The position numbers and the translations under genes are program-made. The notes under the pieces were generated by a model that saw nothing but the letters and a program-made list of their open reading frames with translations, was not told where the DNA came from and did no database searches. DNA of 64,000 nt, from assembly GCA_051414845.1 (NCBI GenBank), contig CP183313.1, positions 2,284,438 through 2,348,437 of the forward strand, given 5' to 3'. The stretch's first letter is position 1, and every line of letters begins with the position of its first letter. Below are positions 58,592 through 64,000 of this stretch, one piece after another. This stretch comes from Simonsiella sp051414845. Its GTDB lineage: Bacteria > Pseudomonadota > Gammaproteobacteria > Burkholderiales > Neisseriaceae.

Positions 58592-60085
58592 ATGCTGCAT
58601 TTATACAATACCCTCACGCGCCAAAAAGAAAAATTTGAACCGATTGACCCGAAAAACGTGCGCATGTACGTTTGCGGCATGACGGTGTACGACTATTGCC
58701 ACTTGGGACACGCGCGTGTGTTGGTGGTGTTTGACATGATTGCGCGCTGGTTGCGCCAACGCGGTTATCCGCTCACTTACGTGCGCAACATCACCGATAT
58801 TGACGACAAAATCATCGCACGCGCCAATGAACGTGGCGTAACAATTCAAGAATTGACCGAAGAATTTATCAATGCAATGAATGAAGACAGCGATGCCTTA
58901 GGCGTACAACGCCCAGATGTGGAACCCAAAGCCACGCTGCACATTCCACAAATGATTAACATGATTAAACAACTTATCGCCAATGGCAAAGCCTATCCCG
59001 CTGCCAATGGCGATGTGTATTACGCCGTGCGCGAATTTGCCGCCTATGGGCAATTATCGGGCAAATCGCTGGACGATTTACGCGCAGGCGAGCGCGTGGA
59101 CGTGGACAACAACAAACGCGACCCGTTAGATTTCGTATTGTGGAAAGCCGCCAAAGCAGGCGAACCTGCGTGGGAAAGCCCGTGGGGCAACGGTCGCCCA
59201 GGTTGGCATATTGAATGTTCGGCGATGGGCGGCGATTTGTTCGGCGCGACGTTTGACATTCACGGCGGCGGCGCGGATTTGCAATTTCCGCACCACGAAA
59301 ACGAAATCGCGCAAAGCTGCGGCGCACACGGCGGTTTGTGCGGACACGACGCGCTAAAAGTGGGCGATAAATTGATTGATAGCCACGTTAAGTATTGGTT
59401 ACACAACGGTTTTATTCGCGTGGACAATGAAAAAATGTCCAAATCGTTAGGCAATTTCTTTACAATCCGCGATGTGCTGAAAAAATATCAACCCGAAGTG
59501 GTGCGCTTTTTCATTTTACGCGCCCACTATCGCAGCCCATTGAATTATTCGGATGCGCATTTGGACGATGCGAAAAATTCCATCGCCCGTTTGTATAATA
59601 CGTTGAACAATGTTGCGCCCGCCGCGTTTGAATTATCTGAAAATTCAAATGATTACACGCGCAAATTTTTCGCCGCAATGGACGATGATTTCGGCACGGC
59701 AGAAGCGATGGCGGTGTTGTTTGACGTTGCTCGGGAAGCCAATAAACAAAACAGCGCGGAACTTGCAGGCTGCTTGAAGGCTTTGGGCGGCGTGCTGGGT
59801 TTGTTGCAGGACAATCCGCAGGCATTTTTACAGTGGTATCCTGAAAATATTTTAGATGTTGCGCCAATGGGAACAGGTATGACCATGTCGCTAGATTTAA
59901 CGACCACGCCAGCGACCACGTCCCAATCGTTAAGCAACGAAGAAATTGAAGATTTGATTGCACAACGCAAAATCGCGCGTGAAACGAAAAACTGGGCAGA
60001 AAGCGACCGCATTCGTGATATTTTGGCAGAAAACAAAATCACGGTACGCGACGGCGCAGACGGCACAACTTGGACGCGTGGGTAA
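58592..60085 (+). CDS. cysS: Cysteinyl-tRNA synthetase
   Basis: A 497-residue class I synthetase. C-G-M-T-V-Y-D-Y-C-H-L-G-H carries the first zinc Cys and the HIGH motif (about residue 28-40); the other zinc ligands lie in C-S-A-M-G and H-H-E-N-E-I (about 210-240); K-M-S-K-S is near 270. It is about 30 residues longer than many homologues because of a Thr-rich insert (T-T-T-P-A-T-T-S) before the C-terminal domain. Confidence 0.97.
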   Translation: MLHLYNTLTRQKEKFEPIDPKNVRMYVCGMTVYDYCHLGHARVLVVFDMIARWLRQRGYPLTYVRNITDIDDKIIARANERGVTIQELTEEFINAMNEDSDALGVQRPDVEPKATLHIPQMINMIKQLIANGKAYPAANGDVYYAVREFAAYGQLSGKSLDDLRAGERVDVDNNKRDPLDFVLWKAAKAGEPAWESPWGNGRPGWHIECSAMGGDLFGATFDIHGGGADLQFPHHENEIAQSCGAHGGLCGHDALKVGDKLIDSHVKYWLHNGFIRVDNEKMSKSLGNFFTIRDVLKKYQPEVVRFFILRAHYRSPLNYSDAHLDDAKNSIARLYNTLNNVAPAAFELSENSNDYTRKFFAAMDDDFGTAEAMAVLFDVAREANKQNSAELAGCLKALGGVLGLLQDNPQAFLQWYPENILDVAPMGTGMTMSLDLTTTPATTSQSLSNEEIEDLIAQRKIARETKNWAESDRIRDILAENKITVRDGADGTTWTRG

Positions 60086-60118
60086 CAGAATTTCAGGCAG
60101 CCTGAATTTGATAGTAAG

Positions 60119-60149
60119 GTAGGGTGGGCAACAATTTGCCCACCCTACG
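60119..60149. repeat. Hairpin GTAGGGTGGGC / GCCCACCCTAC
   Basis: A perfect 11-bp stem with loop AACAATTT, sharing its core with the pair at 6356-6444. It might also serve as a weak terminator after cysS. Confidence 0.65.
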
Positions 60150-60367
60150 AAAACTGTTTAGCTCAACGATGTCGAACCCTAGTCGGAAAAAACAATAATC
60201 AATGATACGTTTAATTTAATGTACTTTGGCAACAGTAATTGCAGTCAAAGTCAGCTGCGTCAGTTCGTGGATGCTTATAATTAAGCTTTATTTAAGGAAA
60301 ACTTGGCTAATAAATAAAAATAAATTTTAATATATATCAAATTATTACATAAAAATTTAATGTTTTT

Positions 60368-60397
60368 TGTAAGAAATCCTGATTAGATACGTCTAAT
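60368..60397 (+). promoter_or_regulatory. Candidate ECF-sigma promoter of the RiPP operon
   Basis: TGTAAG (60368-60373), a 16-bp spacer, and CGTCTAAT (60390-60397), about 30 bp before the doxX start. This has the AAC/AAG-like -35 and CGTC -10 style of many ECF promoters. It is the only such pair I noticed in the AT-rich leader; the sigma factor encoded in the same operon would be the natural reader. Confidence 0.45.
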
Positions 60398-60429
60398 GGG
60401 GCAAATGAATAAAATTTAGAAAGTGATTT

Positions 60430-60888
60430 ATGTTGAATAAATTTCATTGCCAAGCGACCTACTCTCAGGCTTTGTCTATGTTGGTATTGCGCTTATTTGT
60501 TGCGTATGAGTTTTTTGAAGCTGGTTTAGAAAAGTGGCATGGTGAAAATTGGTTTGCGGATATTCAAACTCAATTTCCGTTCCCCTTCTATTTATTGCCA
60601 GCACAATTTAATTGGTACTTGGCGATGTATGCTGAATTGTTGTTTCCTATATTATTGGTTTTAGGGTTGGCGACTCGGCTTTCGGCTTTGGTTTTGGCGA
60701 TTTTAACTTTGGTGGCATGGTATGCGGTACATGCAGGATTGGGCTATAACATTGGTGATGGCGGTTACAAGATGGCGGTCATTTATTTAGTGGTTTTATT
60801 ACCTTTAATGCTTAATGGTGCTGGCAAATGTTCACTTGATTATTGGATTCATGCGTATCGTCAATCAAAATTAAAAGCGCGCGCATAA
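60430..60888 (+). CDS. DoxX-family membrane protein (HvfD-like)
   Basis: 152 residues, four membrane helices. The DoxX signature is seen in L-R-L-F-V-A-Y-E-F-F-E-A-G-L-E-K-W-H and P-I-L-L-V-L-G-L-A-T-R-L. DoxX proteins are recurrent partners of MNIO (DUF692) peptide operons, where this one would correspond to HvfD; its role there (export, redox or maturation) is not settled. First gene of the array, 74 bp before the precursor gene. Confidence 0.85.
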   Translation: MLNKFHCQATYSQALSMLVLRLFVAYEFFEAGLEKWHGENWFADIQTQFPFPFYLLPAQFNWYLAMYAELLFPILLVLGLATRLSALVLAILTLVAWYAVHAGLGYNIGDGGYKMAVIYLVVLLPLMLNGAGKCSLDYWIHAYRQSKLKARA

Positions 60889-60962
60889 AATTTTAGGTCG
60901 ATTGGAACACGTCCTTTGAATTTGTTCCATTTTATTTATGATTATTTTACAAGGATTATGAT

Positions 60963-61250
60963 ATGAAAAAAGTAACTGTTGCTGCTTTGGCTGGTGCTTT
61001 GTCTTTGAGTTTAGGAACACAAGCTTTGGCTTCGCCAAATGCAAAACATATTCCTGCAGCAAAAAAAGCAGCTTCTGCCCCAGCTGCTAAAGCGATGGAA
61101 GGCAAATGTGGCGAAGGTAAATGTGGTGGCACAGCAGCAAAAAAAGCTGCCGAGGGAAAATGTGGCGAAGGTAAATGTGGTGGCAAAGTCGTGAAAAAAG
61201 CCGCTGAGGGTAAATGTGGCGAAGGCAAGTGTGGCAATATGCAAAAATAA
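60963..61250 (+). CDS. Secreted RiPP precursor with six E-G-K-C-G motifs (HvfA-like)
   Basis: 95 residues. A signal peptide (M-K-K-V-T-V ... Q-A-L-A, cut after residue 23) is followed by an Ala/Lys/Pro-rich linker. The C-terminal half consists of three 18-residue repeats, each with two E-G-K-C-G units; the six Cys are at 49, 54, 67, 72, 85 and 90, and no other Cys exists. This is the HvfA/oxazolin-type precursor format, in which the MNIO enzyme with its DUF2063 partner turns the Cys into oxazolone/thioamide-type copper ligands. RBS AAGGAT. Modification and metal binding are inferred from the family. Confidence 0.85.
   Translation: MKKVTVAALAGALSLSLGTQALASPNAKHIPAAKKAASAPAAKAMEGKCGEGKCGGTAAKKAAEGKCGEGKCGGKVVKKAAEGKCGEGKCGNMQK
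61098..61240 (+). repeat. 54-bp tandem coding repeats in the precursor gene
   Basis: Three units start at 61098, 61152 and 61206 (codons 46, 64 and 82). Third-position changes show that the repeat is kept at protein level rather than being a fresh DNA duplication. Confidence 0.8.
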
Positions 61251-61254
61251 ATTT

Positions 61255-61342
61255 GCTGCCTGAAAAGCCAGTATGCAAATAATTGATTAAATCATTTATT
61301 TGTATCAAAAGTATGAAAATGTGTTTTCAGGCAGCTTGTTTT
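61255..61342 (+). terminator. Inverted-DUS attenuator between precursor and enzyme genes
   Basis: GCTGCCTGAAAA (61255-61266) pairs with TTTTCAGGCAGC (61324-61335) followed by TTGTTTTTA. The loop holds a second hairpin (GCAAATAATTGATT / AATCATTTATTTG). Located just after the precursor stop codon, it should end many transcripts and let some read on to the enzymes. Confidence 0.6.
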
Positions 61343-61406
61343 TATTAGGCTGCCTGAACGCTTTATTAGATTATTTATTTTTTTATCAACACAAGGAATC
61401 ATCACC

Positions 61407-62261
61407 GTGAATTGCTCCATAAATGGCGCAGGTTTAGGCTATCGCCGAGATTTGGCGAATGATTTTTCTAAACTTGATGCAACGCATACTCCAATCAATT
61501 TTATTGAAGTTGCGCCTGAAAATTGGTTAAAAATGGGCGGTGCTGCAAGGCGGTTATTTGATGAAACGGCAGAACGTTTCCCTTTAGCTTTGCATGGTTT
61601 ATCCCTATCTTTAGGTGGACAAGCAGCTTTGGATTTGAATTTGCTCAATAACATCAAAACCATGATGAAACAGTATCAAACCACATTTTTTTCAGAACAT
61701 TTGAGCTATTGTCAAGACCACGCGCATCTTTATGATTTGTTACCTCTGCCATTTACTGAAGAAAGTATACGGCATACTGCAGCTCGAATTCGCACTGTAC
61801 AAGATATTTTGGGTTGTCAAATCGCAGTGGAAAACACGTCTTATTATCTACATTCTCCATTAGCGCAAATGAATGAAGTGGAATTTTTAAATGCGATTGC
61901 CCAAGAGTCTGACTGCCGTATTCATTTAGACATCAATAATATTTACGTTAATGCCGTCAATCATGGTTTACTCAATCCACGCGATTTTCTTAATGCTGTT
62001 GATGGGAAACGTGTTGCCTACATTCACATCGCTGGGCATGATGCTGAAAATCCTGAATTATTGATAGATACACATGGCGAAGCGGTGCAAGATAATGTGT
62101 GGGATTTGTTGGGTTATGCTTATGAAATTTTGCCAAACATTGTGCCTACTTTATTAGAACGCGACTTTAATTTTCCACCGTTTGCTCAATTGGAAAATGA
62201 AGTGATGCGCATTGCAACACTTCAAATGGCTCATCACGAGGGAAGACGTTATGTTGCTTAA
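61407..62261 (+). CDS. MNIO (DUF692) iron enzyme, HvfB-like
   Basis: 284 residues from a GTG start with AAGGAA upstream. The DUF692 TIM-barrel motifs are all present: F-I-E-V-A-P-E-N-W (about 33), L-H-G-L-S-L-S-L-G-G (about 62), E-H-L-S-Y (about 96), V-E-N-T-S-Y-Y (about 140), L-D-I-N-N-I-Y-V-N-A-V-N-H-G (about 171), I-H-I-A-G-H and D-T-H-G-E-A-V. These carry the His, Asp and Glu ligands of a multinuclear non-haem iron centre that oxidises Cys residues in precursor peptides. Cytosolic. Overlaps the DUF2063 gene by 11 bases. Confidence 0.93.
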   Translation: MNCSINGAGLGYRRDLANDFSKLDATHTPINFIEVAPENWLKMGGAARRLFDETAERFPLALHGLSLSLGGQAALDLNLLNNIKTMMKQYQTTFFSEHLSYCQDHAHLYDLLPLPFTEESIRHTAARIRTVQDILGCQIAVENTSYYLHSPLAQMNEVEFLNAIAQESDCRIHLDINNIYVNAVNHGLLNPRDFLNAVDGKRVAYIHIAGHDAENPELLIDTHGEAVQDNVWDLLGYAYEILPNIVPTLLERDFNFPPFAQLENEVMRIATLQMAHHEGRRYVA

Positions 62262-62970
62262 CACCTCTGCCGATTGGCAAACTGCTCTAGCGCGAGCTGT
62301 ACGCGATGGCACATCACCTGATGCAAATTTATTTGCACCCGAACGTTTAGCAGTATATGTACGTTTGGTGCGCAACAATATTTTCAGTTTTGTTAATCGT
62401 TGCTTTACTGAAACTCAGAAACACTGTTCAGACGACGCATGGGCGCAATTATTAGAAGATTTTGTCCAAAATGGAGAAGCGCACACACCGTATTTTCAAG
62501 AAATTGCGGATGAATTCTATCAATTTTGTTTACAAAACCAAAAATTACCCAGTTATTTATTAGATTTAATGGATTTAGAGCTGGCGCAATTACAAGTAGA
62601 AGTCGCAATTGTAGATAATGCAGCAATGCTCCCTGATGAAATCCACGATGACACCAATCTATTTTTGTCGCCGTCAGCACAATTACGAAACTACCCTGAA
62701 GAAAATACTGTTTATTATCAAGAAAATGAATTAATGGCAGCAGGTTCAATCATGATTTGGCGTGATACGCAAGATGATGTTTGCTGGAAATCTCTCAATT
62801 TGATTGATTCAGTTTTACTGGGATTGCTCTCACAAGAACCGTACAGTCTAAATCGTATTTTAAACGAACTAAAATCATTTTTGCCTGACGACGATACGTG
62901 GCAACAAGAAATACTAAACATCTGGCAATACTGGATAGAACAAGGCGTGTTGTTTGCGAAGGCAGTCTGA
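62251..62970 (+). CDS. DUF2063 peptide-binding partner, HvfC-like
   Basis: 239 residues from ATG 62251 (GAGGGAAG upstream); the frame also runs back to a TTG at 62212 but that has no ribosome site. The N-terminus shows the DUF2063 signature (L-A-V-Y-V-R-L-V-R-N-N-I-F-S-F-V). In characterised clusters this protein binds the precursor leader and works as a complex with the MNIO enzyme. The tight overlap with the MNIO gene suggests translational coupling and equal dosage. Confidence 0.87.
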   Translation: MLLNTSADWQTALARAVRDGTSPDANLFAPERLAVYVRLVRNNIFSFVNRCFTETQKHCSDDAWAQLLEDFVQNGEAHTPYFQEIADEFYQFCLQNQKLPSYLLDLMDLELAQLQVEVAIVDNAAMLPDEIHDDTNLFLSPSAQLRNYPEENTVYYQENELMAAGSIMIWRDTQDDVCWKSLNLIDSVLLGLLSQEPYSLNRILNELKSFLPDDDTWQQEILNIWQYWIEQGVLFAKAV

Positions 62971-62972
62971 TA

Positions 62973-63563
62973 ATGAACACACACAATACAGAGGCAGAAA
63001 CATGGCAAGATTTGCGCAAGCAACTATTGCGCTTTGCCCAAATACAATTCCCTCATAAACCTGAATTAGCCGAAGATTTAGTACAAGAAACCTTATTGCT
63101 CGCTCATGCCAATGGCGACCAATTTCAAGGCAATGCCCAGTTTCACACATGGGCGTTTGCTATTTTGAAAAACAAAATAACCGATACTTTACGCCAATCA
63201 AAAAAACATCAGACACTTTTTGTGGAAACCGATCATGATGAATATTTAGACAATCTTTTTGATGCCCAATTTACCGATAATGGACATTGGCAAGCACATG
63301 AAAATCTGATGTCATGGCAAAACCCTGAAAACACATTGCAGCAACGACAATTTGAAGATGTGTTAAAAACATGCTTGTATGAACTACCTGAAAACATTGC
63401 ACGCGTATTTATCATGCGTGTTTTTTTAGATTTTGATACGCAAGAAATATGCAGCCAGTGCGGCTTAAACAGTCAAAATTATTATGTCATCATGCATCGT
63501 GCGCGCGAAAATTTACGACAATGCCTGCAAATCAAGTGGTTTTGCAATGGAGCAACAAAATGA
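62973..63563 (+). CDS. rpoE: ECF-family RNA polymerase sigma factor
   Basis: 196 residues from ATG 62973, 2 bases after the DUF2063 stop (GAAGG upstream). Region 2 is at about 10-80 (E-D-L-V-Q-E-T, F-H-T-W-A-F-A-I-L-K-N-K), region 4 at about 130-190 with helix-turn-helix F-D-T-Q-E-I-C-S-Q-C-G-L-N. The gene set (DoxX, DUF692, DUF2063, sigma, anti-sigma) resembles the meningococcal sigma-E operon that is controlled by MseR. The Cys pair in region 4 (C-S-Q-C) is unusual and might be redox sensitive. Confidence 0.9.
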   Translation: MNTHNTEAETWQDLRKQLLRFAQIQFPHKPELAEDLVQETLLLAHANGDQFQGNAQFHTWAFAILKNKITDTLRQSKKHQTLFVETDHDEYLDNLFDAQFTDNGHWQAHENLMSWQNPENTLQQRQFEDVLKTCLYELPENIARVFIMRVFLDFDTQEICSQCGLNSQNYYVIMHRARENLRQCLQIKWFCNGATK

Positions 63564-63727
63564 AATCTTGCAAAGAAATAACACGTTTATCAGCCAAACA
63601 CCAAGAACAAGCGTTAAGTGTCAAAGAAAGAATGCAACTGAAAATACACCTTTTGATTTGTTCCAAATGTCGTCGCTATTACCAGCAAATTGGTTGGTTA
63701 GATAATCAATTGAAAAAAATCAAATAA
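63560..63727 (+). CDS. Small ZAS-type zinc-binding anti-sigma factor (MseR-like)
   Basis: 55 residues, overlapping the sigma gene by 4 bases (ATGA). It has C4 and the ZAS motif H30-x3-C34-x2-C37, the His-Cys-Cys set plus one more Cys that binds zinc in RsrA/ChrR/MseR-type anti-sigma factors. No membrane segment, so it is a soluble sensor that would release the sigma factor on oxidation or metal exchange. The coupling to the sigma gene suggests near-equal synthesis. Previous MseR work tied its loss to a large rise of sigma-E target genes in meningococci. Confidence 0.82.
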   Translation: MKSCKEITRLSAKHQEQALSVKERMQLKIHLLICSKCRRYYQQIGWLDNQLKKIK

Positions 63728-64000
63728 TCTTTTCACAATTGATGTTATCAAGCCATCATCATTTATTTATGGTTGCTCATTTCTTCTTTGCTTTTAGCTA
63801 TTACATATAATCTATGTTTCATCATTTTCAGGTAGCCTGAAAACGAGAAAATTGTGGATAACTAGGTAAACTTTATCCACACAAAATCACAAAATTTCGC
63901 TATAATCCGCGCTCATTTTCAGGCTGCCTAAATCTATTATTTTTTCAGGCAGCCTGAAAACTATTTTATTGTTTTCAAAGCGTATTTAAGGGTTTTCATT
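63728..64000. other. Intergenic with DnaA boxes and DUS pair at the window end
   Basis: Two perfect DnaA boxes in opposite orientation (63853-63861 TGTGGATAA, 63873-63881 TTATCCACA), a -10 TATAAT (about 63901-63906) in the same context as upstream of rlmD, then two simDUS variants (63919-63932 and 63944-63960). No gene begins before the edge. Confidence 0.55.

Noticed and set aside
61098..61240. Regular short repeats that could suggest a CRISPR-like array
   Set aside because: They are 54-bp in-frame coding repeats in a secreted peptide gene, with no unique spacers and no cas genes.

Overview
The window is a stretch of Neisseriaceae chromosome. The 12-mer AGGCTGCCTGAA and its complement TTCAGGCAGCCT occur in almost every intergenic gap, and in several genes. 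This is the DNA-uptake-sequence dialect described for Simonsiella (simDUS), so a Simonsiella/Alysiella-like or simDUS-type Neisseria relative is likely; the species cannot be fixed from the sequence alone. Other Neisseriaceae hallmarks are a ctrABCD capsule-export operon, comEA directly behind an rRNA operon, paired dRS3-like repeats (ATTCCC-N8-GGGAAT), and inverted DUS pairs serving as terminators.

Layout. 0-2.2 kb: torE/torC-type respiratory genes behind a class II FNR-like promoter, initiator tRNA-fMet, and an orphan mannose-type PTS EIIA. 2.2-6.1 kb: capsule exporter ctrABCD. 6.5-9.2 kb: a decayed MmeI-like restriction-methylase and an intact Phd/PIN toxin-antitoxin pair. 9.3-19.5 kb: ileS, a J-like membrane protein, a Sel1 protein, ispH and lspA separated by two secreted proteins, rpmE, a broken mdaB and rlmD. 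19.5-21.7 kb: a stand-alone CZB zinc-domain protein with an FNR box, and dgt. 21.7-28.1 kb: a complete rrn operon (16S, tRNA-Ile, tRNA-Ala, 23S, 5S) followed by comEA. 28.1-30.8 kb: a divergent alcohol dehydrogenase/LysR pair, both pseudogenes. 31-45 kb: prlC, ffh, a hemerythrin-like protein, macAB, tRNA-Val and tRNA-Asp, glmU, a small lipoprotein, a K+/H+ antiporter and a TetR regulator. 45-50 kb: a broken IS110 element and a glycerate cassette (gntP-type permease, cdaR, glycerate kinase). 50.7-60.1 kb: edd, ruvC, pirin, ctpA, murU, tcdA, a universal stress protein and cysS.

The most interesting region is 60.37-63.73 kb. It is a six-gene array: DoxX (hvfD-like), a secreted precursor peptide with six E-G-K-C-G motifs (hvfA-like), a DUF692/MNIO enzyme (hvfB-like), a DUF2063 partner (hvfC-like), an ECF sigma factor and a 55-residue ZAS-type anti-sigma factor. 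This matches the recently recognised class of cysteine-modified, copper-binding RiPPs made by MNIO enzymes, here joined to its own sigma/anti-sigma switch. The sigma/anti-sigma/DoxX arrangement resembles the meningococcal sigma-E/MseR operon. A candidate ECF promoter lies upstream of doxX, and an inverted-DUS hairpin between precursor and enzyme genes could set the precursor:enzyme ratio.

At least five genes are visibly decayed: the MmeI-like gene, mdaB, alcohol dehydrogenase, LysR and the IS110 transposase. This suggests a host-restricted lineage losing accessory functions.
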